Shown here: positions 1 through 12,900 of the stretch, piece by piece | Position numbering within the stretch: position 1 is the stretch's first letter | Layout: the number at the start of each line of letters is the position of its first letter | Assembly: GCA_958450365.1 (NCBI GenBank) | Contig: CAUEEP010000740.1 | Span: 3,819,001-3,883,000 of the forward strand | DNA length: 64,000 bases | Reading direction: 5' to 3' | Source of the DNA: Mesorhabditis belari | Lineage: Eukaryota > Nematoda > Chromadorea > Rhabditida > Rhabditidae | Position numbers and translations under genes: made by a program | Notes under the pieces: model-generated | What the model was told of the DNA's origin: nothing | The model's input: the letters and a program-made list of their open reading frames with translations, nothing else | Databases searched by the model: none

Positions 1-66
1 GGAGCTCATTTGAGAAGTGGAGGTGGTGGTTTTTCGGGCAAGACAAAGGAGGACTGTAAACAATAA
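1..66 (+). CDS. possible 3' end of an unidentified gene
   Basis: The first 66 bases stay open in frame 1 and end in TAA at 64-66, giving about 21 residues that start with a Gly-rich stretch and end KEDCKQ. This could be the last exon of a gene to the left, but the piece is too short to assign and may be chance. Confidence 0.2.
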   Translation, partial: GAHLRSGGGGFSGKTKEDCKQ

Positions 67-663
67 GACTTCGTTTGCGTGTTGATTACTTATCTATTTG
101 TTGTTTTTGATTTTTTAAATAAATTGTTTGCGTATAAAGTTTGTGTGAGGAACATTTGCTTACAATGAGATTGATTTGATAGATTGGAAAGATCTGTCGT
201 AGTGAAGTTCTATGGCGCGCTCCTCTTACCGTAATCGATAATTGCGTACGCAAGGAAATTATTGTAGACAACTGGGGCTTGTACCATTTCACTCAAGTAG
301 ACCGTTTTGCTAAACCGAGTAAAATCAATAATTAATTTAGTAAAACAAATTTACAGGCTAGTAAAACATCTAAATGCTACCAGCGCAGATTGGCCACGGC
401 AATTGCACTAGGGCTACATAACAAATTTGTTTGCTCTCGAAAAAGCCATATCTTCATTGTGCTCAATCTTTACTAGAAAACCGGTTGTCTTATTATATGT
501 GCTATTTTGGACTCTCGCAATAACTTCAATGTTATGAGGTGTGATAGGGCTTAACGTTCCCATGGTGGAGACGTGGCGTCTCCATTAGGCCGTCCGGCCG
601 ATTTTGGATCAAGCTAAAATTTCTTCATTTTCTGATCGAAGTGTTCTAAATAACACTATTTTA

Positions 664-2062
664 AAAGATAATTGAAACATTATTATTCCCTTTTCCCTTC
701 CCTCTATAAAAGCAAGCCCCATCCCTCCAAAAATTTATTCTTTTGAAGAATTGTCGCCGTGTCTTCTGCGCCCATGTTCTCCTCCGTTCTCCGCCGCGGT
801 CCTCCCGTTGGCGCCATTCATCTCAAGTTGTAACTTTCCAGTTAAATTCTAAAATATACCTAAGCTACCATCTCTTGTAATTTTTGTTTATTGTTAAAAC
901 TAAAACAAATGTTTTGATAACCAAAAACAGCTACCTTTTTTGGAAGTCGGTTCGTGTTGTGCATTGCCAGTTTCATTGGGCGCAGCAACATCTTTGTTCA
1001 CAATTTGAGCTGGCTTCGTGTTGCTTTTGGGGAGAGTAGCTAAAATTAATCATAAAAGTCAAGCAAAATAAATTTCCCATCGGTCTTCCAGCGATTGAAC
1101 AAATTCAACGTTAATGGATGTTCCCAACTAAGTTGTCTTGTAGCAATGATGAACGCATCCCTAAATTTTGAACTTAGCAACAAACAAACAAATTAAAGGA
1201 GGCTAATGAATAAATTAACACTTACTGAACGTTGGTCATCTCAGGGGAGTAAAAAAGATGTTTCTGAAGAGCTCTGGGTCTAAGGCAAGCGCCAAATTCG
1301 ACATTTGCCAAGCGCAGCGTTGCCTACCTTTAACCAACGCTTGCCCAATCGACAACGACCTCGTCTGCAAATCTCCCTTTCTCTCTAAAAACAAAACGTG
1401 TAATAACCATTGCAACACTTGAATTACCTGCCCTAGTCCAAACATCGAGCATGTCATGTTAGAAGTTGAGCTTTTTGTTCATTCGAATTGCCCGTTGCGT
1501 TTGTCCAAGCGCAAGAAAAATCTCGACACATCGTGTACTCGCCTCGGCGATCCGCTTATTATAGTCTATCGATTACTTAAATGTTATAGTCTATCAGGAA
1601 AAGGAACCAACCCATTTGATTGAGATAAGCGTTGATTTCCTCTTTGCGCATGAGCTTTGATCCCGAATGTCGACTTCGCGGTCCTCTCGTTGGCGCCATT
1701 CATCTCAAGTTGTAACTTTCCAGTTAAATTCTAAGATACACCTAAGCTACCATCTCTTGTAATTCTTGTTTATTGTTAAAACCTCCCTCCTCCTTGTATT
1801 TTTATGTGAATAGTATAATGCCAGGAGCAAGAAAAACCTCCATTCCCGCAGTTAGAGTACGGGTTGGCAACTTTGCAGCTAAATTCTAAGATACACCTAA
1901 GCTACCGTACTCAAGACGGCGTCTCCCTTTTTCCCCTATAAAAACCAAGCCCCATCCCTCCAAAAATTTATTCTTTTGAAGAATCCTCGCCCTGTCTTCT
2001 GCGCTCGTGTTCTACTCGTGCTATTCTCTTGTAAATATTGTTTGTGTTTATTGTTCCCTTCT
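664..2062. repeat. fragmented LTR-like repeat with TATA-like motif, several partial copies
   Basis: Two kinds of block recur. Block A (about 700-780 and 1930-2010) has a CTATAAAA-type TATA motif, then GCCCCATCCCTCC, then TTCTTTTGAAGAAT. Block B (about 795-900 and 1680-1785, with a shorter piece at 1862-1905) has GGCGCCATTCATCTCAAG and then ACCTAAGCTACC. A TATA-like box followed by a repeated downstream leader fits broken or nested solo LTRs. No gag or pol reading frame is visible, so the class is inferred. Confidence 0.5.
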
Positions 2063-2300
2063 CCTTGTTTTTTTCCATCCCGTCCCTGTTCTCTTCTTAA
2101 AATTGTTAAATTTTTAGAGTTTCTGTACTTTTCTCGGTCTTTCCACTTTGTTGATCTTCAGACCCGTGTCTTTCATATCGCCGATAAAGTTATTAAAAAT
2201 CTAAACATCCTTTCTCTATAAACGCCAGCCAATCTAACCCAGCCGCGCATCGTCTTGTTATTCTTCTCATTTTGGCAACCATTTGGAATTAGTGTTTTTT

Positions 2301-2462
2301 GAGTTAAAAGATTTAGCAGCTTGGGTAAGGTTTCGACGCAGAATGTAAATTTTTGGAACCGTAATACGTTACTAGACAATAAGGAAGTTTTAGTAAATTC
2401 TACGGTTCCAAACATTTACTTTCTGCGTCGAAACCTTCGCCTAACTGCTAAATCTTTTAACC
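2301..2462. repeat. palindromic (fold-back) element
   Basis: About 60 bases at 2301-2363 (GTTAAAAGATTTAGCAG ... GGTTTCGACGCAGAA ... GGAACCGTA) reappear as the reverse complement at 2399-2462 across a loop of about 36 bases. This is a near-perfect hairpin of the MITE or fold-back type, 64 bases before the start codon of the next gene. Confidence 0.75.
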
Positions 2463-2525
2463 CTTTAATTTGCTTTAAATCTTTAATTAATTAATTTAGT
2501 GTTTTCGATTTCAAAGCTCAATAAA

Positions 2526-4537
2526 ATGGCAAATGTGGGAGACCCTGTGCAAAATGGTATGTTTGAATTTAAGATGCGAATTAATGAAAAATATCGAGTT
2601 TTGAAATTACGAAATTTTAGGTTCTTTCCGGATAACAGTTTTTAGGTTCTTTACGATAGTTTTTTTTGGCCATCTTGCAGCTCATTTTAAGCGCCTTAAA
2701 CTTGTCAAGTCAAAAGTTTTAGTAAGATTTAGATAGCTTATAACGGTAGCTTTCAAAAATCCAGCTTTCTTTTATCAAAAGTTATTAACAAAAACCTATC
2801 AGACATTTAGACAAAAACAAAAAAATCCGGCTGCAAGTTGGCCAAAAAACTTACCCCCCACCCCCTTATCCGTAAAGCACTAATTTTTAAAATAAAAGAA
2901 ATGATGTTTAAATTATCTTTTGAAATAATATTATTTAGGAAGCTTCGCTCAGGAAATACGGAAATTTCTCTTTTATTCGAAGTCGTTTGCAAAGCCTGAT
3001 GGAGAAATCGAGGAAAACGACTCTTTGCGTGCTCCGGTTGGTGTTTTCGCTCTCACTTCCTGTCCGGACCGACACTTCGCTGCCACTTGGAACCATGGAG
3101 CGCATGAGAACATTAAAGAAGGGTCGGCTATGAATATTTATAACGAAGGTATGCAAAAATTTTTTATTATTGCTATTATTGCGAAGGTTGTCTTGCTATT
3201 TATTATACAGAAATTTGGTTTATATGAAGGAGTTTTAGATGGAGATAAGTTCGAGACAAAGGTGGTATGCAAGGATCCACGAGATTTTTTGCTTTTGGAA
3301 TCGGATGAGAAGCTTGCCGAGGATGTTCCATATATTTCTTCAGGTGTCATCGCTGGTACTGACTATTTGATCATGGTTGGTTTTATTCAATAAGTAAAAG
3401 CAAATTTGCTAAGGTTTTATTTAACCATCTTTTGCTTATTTTTAAAATGGATTCATAGAAATAACTAATATGGAAAATCGTTTGGTTCATTTTTCAGTAT
3501 AATCATCAATTAATATAATAGCAAATAAATATAGAAGGTTTAAGATAAAATTTAATTTAGGGCTATCGAGATGGGATCGAAAAGGCTTTGCCAGCGGATC
3601 CTATTCTGGAACCATCGTTTCTTCCGGGCACTGTCACCTCCCAGAAGTTTGACAAATACGGTCACTTTGGCGGTACTTCTGCGGAAATGCCCGGTTTTTC
3701 TGGGGGTCCTGCCTACCAGAAATTATATCGCAATGAGTTTCTCGGATTGTGTCTTAAAGGTAGGTATATCGATGGCTTTTGTCTCAGACTTCGCTTACAG
3801 GGGCACATTCGCTTACAGGGACTCAATGTTATCACATTGTCGCTGGACGATCGATGAAAGGCGCGTTATTCTATGTCAGTTTTTCCTATTCTCTTAACAT
3901 TTATCAATTGACACAATTTTCTTTTAGTTAGAAGATATGGAATACGAAAAGAAGGCACTTAAGGAGACGAGGGAAACCAAGGAGACCGAGGAGACCAAGG
4001 AGACCAAGGAGACCGAGAAGACCGAGAAGACCAAGAAGGTCAAATGTTCTATTATCTAATTGCGTGAATTGATTTAAGTGATTTGTAAAAAATTTCTATT
4101 GAAAATTTTTTGGTTCAATTTACGCTTCGAATAAATTTGTTTTTGTATTTTTAAAAATAATTAAATTAAAGATCATTTAATTTTGACAGCAAACTTTTGA
4201 GATGAAAAGAAAGGGGGACCTGGAAACCAAGAAGGTACCTTTTAGGATTGACAATTATTTTAACGTTATTTACAATTTTGATATAAAGTGGGAACCATGT
4301 AATTGAGTACTAATGGTTAGATCTGAAACGCACCCAAATTCTCGCTGTTATCATTTCCCTTTGAAAAGAATAAGCGTAATTGATGTTTTTTTCAGTTTGG
4401 CACATACTTGTGATCTGGTGATCTGGCGGATAAAAATACAATCCAATTGTTCTCTATTTTTTCAGGCTGATCGCATTTCTAAAGTATCACCAGATATTGT
4501 CGAATTCAATCTCTGGTACATTTCCATTCATAGATAG
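2526..4537 (+). CDS. trypsin-like serine peptidase-like protein with charged C-terminal tail
   Basis: Proposed exons are 2526-2556, 2939-3148, 3211-3375, 3561-3759, 3801-3874, 3928-4038, 4190-4234 and 4466-4537. All have GT/AG borders and all junctions keep frame except exon 2 to exon 3, where the phases disagree by one base. Exon 3 contains RDFLLLES, which resembles the catalytic-Asp strand of S1-fold peptidases (D-ALL-type). Exon 4 contains MPGFSGGPAY, matching the G-x-S-G-G-P nucleophile motif. A possible His region (ATWNHGAH) lies in exon 2. The tail is a run of KET/KTE repeats. No signal peptide is obvious from MANVGDPVQNG. The family call is inferred from motifs only. The broken phase may mean an indel, a missed splice site or a decaying gene. 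Confidence 0.55.
3960..4038 (+). repeat. 6- to 9-base coding repeat (Lys-Glu-Thr tail)
   Basis: The GAGAC/AAGGA motif is repeated within the exon and encodes a low-complexity KETEETKETK-type segment at the end of the peptidase-like protein. It is probably a disordered charged tail that grew by slippage. Confidence 0.6.
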
Positions 4538-5059
4538 ATATAGCCTACTTCTGCTTGCCGTCAAAATATCGAAAAAACCAAAACGAAGTGTCCTAGATTT
4601 TGGCGTGCAAAAAAATTTAAAAAGTTTCGTGTGTTCGAGTAGCACAAGCTTCGGGTAGCGTAAGCTTTGGGTGGCGCAAGCCATCCAAAGCATGTCTAAA
4701 AGGTGCCCCTAATTTCGTTTTTTCTGCAAAAATCGCGCAAGTTTCTTCGTTGTACTTTATTTCAAATTTATGTTTTCCCCAAAAAATCTTTGTTTGCATA
4801 TACCTATTTGGAGCCAAAATGTGTTCTCCCGATGAGGATTTTCTGGTCGACTCCGAGCTCTGACTCCGACAGTGCAACGGTTTTGAGGAGTTTCAGGGGT
4901 GAAAAGTGGTTGACATTGTAGCGAATAGATAGTAACACATTTTTAACGCCTACATTTTGAGCGTACAACCACGTAGTCATTACTGTTTTACTGATAATTT
5001 GGTGAGGATCGAAAAATAAACTAAACGACTAGGTTAGAGTACAAAGGCTTGCACCCTTG
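4538..5059. other. intergenic stretch, nothing recognised
   Basis: About 520 bases between two plus-strand genes. Short frames occur on both strands but have no domain or splice support. I see no repeat or RNA structure worth calling. Confidence 0.4.
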
Positions 5060-5998
5060 ATGTCATTATCAATCGATGAAAGATCGTGTGATGGACAAAA
5101 GACACTTGTTGAGACAAATGATTCAACTATGGGTGCGTCTGTGGTCTGCTATTAGCCTTTTTAGCAAACTTTTAGATCTGAAGGCTGATGATTGTGATGA
5201 AGAAGAAAAAAAGGATCAAAGGATCAAAATGAACATCGACCAACAAACAAAAGGCGACAAATTGCAACAGCCTCGACATGCGGCTAGGTATGTTTTATGC
5301 GGAAAGCGCAATAAATTGAGTCTATTTTAGCGGTGATATCACAAATCAGAGCAGCTTCTGCACGATTCCTCTTGGATACGATGATATCGATACAAAACCG
5401 TCTCGATTGGTAGATATTTTGTAATTACACTTATTATCCATCTTTTAGATCAAATTTGTGGGTAGATCAGTGGGAGCTCAATCGAGCATTTTTGTCGTCA
5501 ACACATCTCAAAAAACGTTGTAAGTTTACTTTTCTTGAAAGTTTATCGCTCAAAAAGTATTTCCTAGATGTGGGCTCTGAAGACAAATGCACTCGATCGC
5601 CTCCATTCATTTTTCATGAATGCTGCTAATCGTGATAAACGACTTGGCATGGAGTATCTTTTCTGTTCGTTCAATATTATGAACATTTTAGAATGAAGCT
5701 TCTGGTTCAAGCGTTACAATGGTTTCTTCCCTTATTTATTCGTTCTTCATGAATGCTGCTAATCGCGATAAACGACTTGGCATGGAGTATGTTTGATTTT
5801 TTAAAAAAATAACCTTTTTTGTAGACTTCGTGATGTGGTGGCTGAAGTTTCAAAGAACGAGATTCCATCATATCAACGATCTTTGGTTCTAGAGGTAAAT
5901 TCTGCAGACGTACGATATAGAATGTGCCAGTTTAGGTGATGGTTGAAGACGAGAACGGAGAAGACGTTGACCTTCCATACTTGAAATACATATTCTAA
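5060..5998 (+). CDS. unrecognised nematode gene with duplicated exon
   Basis: Proposed exons are 5060-5132, 5176-5287, 5331-5409, 5449-5519, then 5568-5653 (5A) or 5692-5786 (5B), 5825-5894 and 5936-5998. Exons 1-4 join in frame; exon 2 is acidic and Lys-rich (DDCDEEEKKDQ). Exons 5A and 5B encode nearly the same 3' half (FFMNAANRDKRLGME), each entering at phase 0 and leaving at phase 2, so only one can be used per transcript. Either joins in frame to exon 6 (LRDVVAEVSKNEIPSYQ), and the last exon ends LPYLKYIF-stop. Exon 4 ends at phase 2 and does not fit the phase-0 entry of 5A or 5B, so a junction is wrong or the gene is damaged. I cannot assign a function. The final segment has the look of a small helical subunit, but that is only an impression. 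Confidence 0.45.
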
Positions 5999-6040
5999 AC
6001 CTGAATATATCTTTAAAATCTTGTGCAAAAATTATTGTAT

Positions 6041-6254
6041 TACCGTATTTATTCTAATAGAAGCGCATGCGCTTCTGTTAGAGGTCCTCGCGTCAGGAGA
6101 AAAAGTGCACCAAAAATTTAATTTTTAACCTATGATTTTGGTGTCAAAACAAAGAATTTTTCACTGTTATCTGACGCCAAATTTATGACCACTCCGGTGG
6201 GCGGGGCCTCTAACAGAAGCGCATGCCCTTCTATAAATAGAATAAATACGGTAC
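6041..6254. mobile_element. MITE with TACCGTATTT termini
   Basis: The element starts TACCGTATTTATTCTAATAG at 6041 and ends with the reverse complement near 6254. The inner arms repeat GAAGCGCATGCGCTTCTGTT and its inverse. It has no coding capacity. The same termini recur in many elements of this window. Confidence 0.75.
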
Positions 6255-6905
6255 CTATGCGGTCTTGAGGATTTCAGGCCTTCTTTTGACTTTTGTTGTT
6301 TCAAGGTTTAATTGAGTTTAAACCGGTGTTTTCCATCTTCACTTTGATTACCGCGTTTTTTTAAAAAATATCATTTAAAAGGGTTAAGAGATATTTGTAA
6401 TCTAAAATCTGTGGAAATAGAGGATGAGATGGTTTGAAAATGTATTGTATAATAAGACACAGATAAACACAAGAAGGAAGGCTTGCCGGAAAATCTCGTT
6501 TAAGAGGAGTGGAATGGTATCAATAGCTTCACGAATAGATTCTAAATGTAAGTAAATTTTTTTTGTTGTTTAAGTGGAGGGGTTTCTGCTTGAAGAACTC
6601 TAAAAGAAACACAGGACATCTAGGAGATCTACTTGTGGAAATTTGTTTTCAAAAAGGCATCGAGTGTCCGACGAAGAGAAGTGGGAGGAGTCAAGGAAAG
6701 GAAAGGGGAGTGTCTATTTCTCTTTCCTCTCTCGTACTCTCTTCCATTCTCTTCCCTTCCCAAATCCATTCATTTCATCTTTTCTCGTTTTCTTAAAACT
6801 CTTTGATCGTAATTTTGTAGTTTCTCAAAACAAAACACAAATTTAGTTGCGCAATTTAGTTTTTGAAGGAGTGTGATCTTCAAATTGCTTCCTTTTAAAA
6901 GCACA

Positions 6906-9900
6906 ATGAGCATTTTTGATCCGGGATTGCTGAGCAAAGGGAATCTCAATTTTCTGTTTTTATTCTTGATGACAATTTCTTTGATTGTTTCAATTGATGG
7001 TCGAATACAAGAGCACGCGATTTATTGGAATACGACAAATTCACTGTAAGTTTTGATTCAAATACCTCCATAAATCAGATTCAAATTCAAATAGGAAATA
7101 GAAAAAAGGTTTAGAAATCTTTTTAATTAAAGATATATTAAAGTTCTTGAAATTATGCAAAGTGCCCAAATATCTTTATATCTTTATACCCAAATATCAC
7201 AAAAGTTTGAAGTTCTTGAAATCAGTTAAATCTTTGTCCTTATTATAAGCGATTGTGCATGAATCACTTTTTTTTCTTGTTTTGCGGTAAAAGAAGTAAT
7301 ATTCACTCCAGTTTTTAATTCAAATCTAATAGCCGAGTTGATTTATGTGTGCGAATTGACTTTCTTCTTTGAAATCTGAGTCTTGCTCATTATTCAATGC
7401 AAATTGCTTGCTTCATTATGTTGAAAAGAGATCCCTTACTCGATTAATCGTGATCTAAGTGAAAGAAATTGTTGAAGGACTGGACTAATCTCCCTCTTCA
7501 CCTCACTTTGTCCAAATCTCTCTTTGGGTCAACTCATTCCATTCCATTCTTTTCCATTCTTCTCATTTCATTCATTCATTTCCTCTTCATCTCTTTTCTC
7601 TTCTCTTCTCTAACTTTTCCCCCATTCATCTGACCTATTGGGGAATTTGCATATGAGAGTGCCTTCCCTTCATCTCCTTTTTACCCTTTCACATACCCAT
7701 TACAACCAGGTGAGACGAAAAATAAAAACGAAACAAGGGCTTTCTTTCTGTTTCTTTTGCTACCCTTTTCCTTCAAGGTTATCATCGCTTTGTGTTTGAT
7801 TTGAGAAATTTAGCAGAACTTGTCGGAAATCCGGGAAAGAGGATTGTGTCAGTGTTGTCACTGTCAGCATTAGATCTAAGAATTGTTGGGGAATAGCGAA
7901 ACCATTTTACAATTTTTCTCATTTCATTGAGAGCTTTCACATAGCCGGAGAATAAATGGAGAATCGGGTAGAAAGGCTTCGGTGACTAAATAATGCCATT
8001 CAGCAATTTATGTGCGAAAAATAGTCACGCTTCTTTGAGAAAAGAGGAAAGAATAGAATGGGGGAATGGATTGGAAAAGAGGGGAAAAGAAAGAGGTCTT
8101 TCCCGTCCAGAGGCTTTTTACCTATCACCGAATGGCACCGTGGTCATGATTGTGGCTGAAATTGAGAAGATTCCCTTGTTGAGCTACTAGAAAATCATCT
8201 TTCAAAACCAAAAACAAACAATTAAATCCGGGTTCGAATGGTTTTTTCTTAAAAGAATTCGATTTTTAAAGATTTTATCCAGCAATTCAAGCATCTTTCT
8301 ATCAAAAGAGATTAAAAATAGGACGAAAAAAAGGACATCAAAAGCCACACTTCTCTGATTCGATTAGACTTTCCTCCCTTCCCATTTCCCTCTTTTTTTT
8401 CTTTTCTAATGGTGCTGCCGACTAGCAAAATAATTGCATTATCCATTTTTTTTTCCCATTTGATTCCAGAGTCTAGAATTGAAAAACAAAAGCTCTTTAC
8501 TTCTTTTGAACTAATCTAGAATATTTTTAAAAATCTAGAATATTTTGAACTGAGAAAATGATGGCCAATAAAATGACATTGGCTTGCTCAAAATATAGGG
8601 ATCTTATTGAGGGAAAAGAAAATGGAGATGGGAAAAAATGGGGAGGAATTGGAGAGGAAAGAAAGCTCATATTGCATTGCGACGTGTGTTGAAAAGGAAT
8701 TCCTTTCAAAATGTGAAAATGTGTTACTGGCTTCTTTTTGGGCGTGTGGTGGATTGCATTTGAAGACAAGAAGTGCGCCGAAAATTGGTATTTCTCTGCC
8801 TCCTCATCTTGAAGAACCTTTTTGAGATGGGAATACCCTTCCCCAAATTGAGGCTTTTCTGGAAAGAGAGAAGGTGCGAATAAATAAACCATCTTCATGA
8901 TGACTAAAGTGAAGAGAAATGGGTGAAGAGGACGGGGTGATGATCGATAAATATGAAATGAACACTAGGAAATGTGATCCTAACTTTAGGGATTTATATC
9001 TACCGAATTTACTCAACTAGACTGATAAAATAGACTCTTGTACCTCCTCTCGTAGTGCGTTTTGTGGTCTTTGGTAAATCTCTAGTTTTTTTGGCAAATT
9101 TTGGAAACCTTTCTCTAGTAAATCTTTCCTTCTCTCTATTTCTTTTTCTTTCTCCTTCTTTCTCCTTCTTTCTCTTTCTTTCTCTTTCTTTCTCCTTCTT
9201 TCTCTAGTTCTCATAAGATCAAGAGTTTTAGTTCTGATTTTGTCAAATGATAAAGATGATCAGAAGTTCTAATCAGTTTTTAGACTGATGCCTGATGAGG
9301 CCGACAAGCTAGAATCAAGGCTAGAAGCTAGAATCAAAGCTAGAAGCTAGAATCAAAGCTAGAAGCTAGAATCAAAGCTAGAAGCTAGAATCAAAGCTAG
9401 AAGCTAGAATCAAAGCTAGAAGCTAGAATCAAAGCTAGAATCAAAGCTAGAAGCTAGAATCAAAGCTAGAAGCTAGAATCAGTACGTGAGAAAGGGAAAG
9501 TTTAGCCTAAGTTCTACGATAAAGATTCACCATCATTATTAGAAATCGGATAATAAGTCGATAGATAAGTTAATAAAACCTATATGAAAGTGAGCCGGGC
9601 GTTACTCTCATTCATTTACTTCTTTAGCTTCTTTCATTCATTCATTCATTCATTCAATCGGGTGCACTTTGTTTATTTGTCATCTCTGACTTCCTTTTTC
9701 CTCTTGGATTAGAGCTGTGAGGCTTTATAGCCCCGAAAAGAGAGTGAGAATTATGAGAGAGAAGAGGGATTCATTTCTGTGGCTGACTAAAAGGTGTCTG
9801 CATATTCTTTTCCTCCAATCCATTATCTTAAAGCTCAGAAATAATAAGGGAGAACCAAAGAGGATAAAGGCAAATAAAGAGATGAGAATGGATGAGATCG

Positions 9901-12900
9901 GTTTACTTCATGACCCTTCATGAATCCATTCTTTCAATTTTACTAATAGTACGAAGATTGACTAGGTGATTGGCGAATCAAAAGAAAATCAGAACATTTA
10001 AAAACCAATCCGCTCATCTTATCTGTAGTTATTCAATTTTCGAATTCAACGATTGAAATCATTTCAAAGAGTTAGTTTGAGCTTTGGACAATTCACAAAA
10101 CAATTCTCACAAGTGAAATTGTTTATTTTAAACAGTCAACTTCTTAGATTTCTTGAATTTCTTGGATTTCTTCAAATCTAAACAATCCTGTAGTGATTAT
10201 TGTTGGTTTAGATATAATCTTTATTACAGCGATAATAGTTGGTTCAGTGGTTTGAGATTGGGAGAGTAGAGGCCCTCCACGGCACACATCGGCAGCTCGT
10301 TCAGATTGCTTTTATACGGAACTCGGGCGTTCGTCTCGTCTTCCACACAATGGAGTTGAACGGATAGCGACGCATATTAAATCTCGCACAATAGGCGTTC
10401 GTCCACATAGGTGCCTAGCTGGCCATTTCCATACGTGGCAATCTCGATCACGAGATCGTCACGACACTCCCCGCGAGACAGAAGCAGTAGTGGTCGTGAT
10501 TGTCGATGAGTGTCCTGTAACCCATGTGTTACTGTTGTTGTAGAGTGGAGTTGTGGTGGTTGAGTTGTGGTGGTGACGTCACGACAAATCCCTTTTCTTG
10601 GTATTGGTAATCGAAAATGTCAGATTTTATGAGCCGAATCGGAAGCGTTTAGAGCTCTTCTTTTGAATGGATAAGAATGGACAATATGGATACTAATGGG
10701 TTATGACACATATGGTTCTAAATCTGACAGACAAAGGGTAATGGGAAAGGAGAAGAAAGGAAGGGAGAGAGGGAGATCTTTCAACAGGATCCATCCATCT
10801 GTAGCTCTCTTTGATGAAAAGGGGAAGAATTTACATTTTCTTCTAAAAACAGATGGTCTTTCTGTAGAAAAACTGATATGACAATAGCTGGCAAATACTT
10901 TTAATATCCCGCTAACACTTTAATATCTTTAATGTCATTTTTCTGTCCAAAGCATTTTTAAACAAATAATGGTTTGAGTACCAAGATTAGACAGTCGTTC
11001 TTTGCGCTCCGTCGTAAACTAAACCGATCTGGCACACCCAATTCATCATTTTTCTCGCATATCAAACTGCTGGTGCGAGAAAAATGGGGAATTGGGTGAT
11101 TTAGTTTACATCGGAGCGCAAAGAACGACCGGACCCATGTCTAGTAGATAGTACTAGACAATGGGAAATACTAGACAATCTGGTACTTTCCATCGCCTAG
11201 TACAAGACTCAAAAGATCTGGTACAACTAAATCTACTACATCAGGTCCCAGATCGGAAAATCTGTTCTTACACCAAGAGTAGAGTTGAACATGTCGATCC
11301 TTTCATGGGTTGAGGCTAGTCGGCGATTGGATCCAAACTCGCGACCTCCCGCTTACCAGGCGTATGCTCTACCAATGAGCTACAACGACACGTTTCCCGG
11401 GCTTTATATCTTACTTTAAGGCTCAGGGTTGATAGACCAGTGCTAGTGCTTGATTCTGATATCAGACTGCAAAAAGATCAGGTACTAGCTGGCTTCACCG
11501 TATTAGTCCGGACATATTCTCAAAAAAAAGTCTATATTAGCGGGCTAATAATCTGATACTAGACCATGAGAGATTTTATTAAAATAATTACGATATCTAG
11601 CATGTAAAGCTTTCGAAACGAATGAAGAGGGGATAATCTCTTTTCCTGTTCCTCTAGAGACTAATCACATAATTGCACTTTTTGTTATTTGAAAGCTTCC
11701 GACTTTAAGCTATCCACATATACGATTTATGAGAATACAGGGATTCATTCGAGAGAAGAACCTGGGGATATTTTCTAATATCTCTTGTATGCACTTATCT
11801 GCTCTTCTTTTTTCCCTTTCTTCGAAGTACAGGTGCCAAGTGCCCATTGACACTACTGAATAAACATTACCCCAGGATATAGACCATTGCATATCAAATA
11901 AAGCTGAGGGTTTTGTATGCACATCTTTCTCCAATCTATCTCTTCACAGCTGTACTTGAATAAAGCCCCTAGCAGAAATCAAATACGAAAGAAAGTGCTA
12001 TTGGCTCTGGCAAACAGGAGGCACCTATTTGCTTCGTTTTTGTACGTATAAACTTTGAAATTATCTGTAGAACTTTAGGCTTAAGGAATAAAAGAAATGA
12101 AAAGTCGATAAACTGGGGAAAACTAGAGTCAAGATTACGGCAGTTTATCGAAATTTGACACGTTTTAGCAAAGGGATTTGAGCAAAGGCAAAGGCATTTG
12201 AGGCATTGGTGTAAACTATTCTTCGAAAGATGAATCTCTCGATTTCCTTTCTTTTCCTTTCTTTTCCTTTTCACACTCTCACTCATTTCATTCATTTCCT
12301 TCAGCTCACTCATCAAAAAAGGTCAATTAATCTGTGTGACATTTCCCTCTTTCTCCCTTTTCTTTCATTGATTGACATTTCCTCTTTTCCGATCATCGAA
12401 TCTCTTCTCGATTTGTCCTCTTCTGTCATATTCCCCTCGTTTTCTCTTATCAACGATTGCACTCTTTAATTAGGATATGTGTCAAAATGTGTTAGCGATG
12501 AAAATCTACCTAAATACTGTAATTATTTCATGACCAATTAGCCAAATGTTTCTCGTACTGGAATTCGCAAACTCTCTAATAACAAATCTAAAGCTTTATA
12601 ACTGACATTTCATCACATTTTGCAGATAAACACCGATAAACATTTAGACAAATAAACAGATAGACATATAGACAGATAAACGCAGATAAACACCGATATT
12701 TAGTTCTAGGTAGACTGTAGATAGATCGAAAAATGAAATTTAAGAAGATATTCTGGCTACGGTAGCTGAACTCTTCTGATATCGCTCAAAGTTCGATAAA
12801 AGTCGACCTAAATATGAAGATTTATGAGGGAACTTCTTGATAGAAAGAGAATAAAAAAAGAGAATAGCCTTAGATCATATCATTTTGATGGAGAGAAAGG

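Larger units (their letters stand above)
67..2525. other. gene-free repeat-rich left flank
   Basis: I see no convincing gene here. Short open frames on both strands have no recognisable domain or consistent splice structure. The stretch is mostly broken LTR-like repeats (listed separately), a GC-rich palindromic patch near 565-600, and a 160-base hairpin at 2301-2462. Confidence 0.5.

Noticed and set aside
3138..3350. Minus-strand ORF of 70 codons
   Set aside because: Shadow of the peptidase-like exon on the plus strand, which has splice borders and a catalytic motif.
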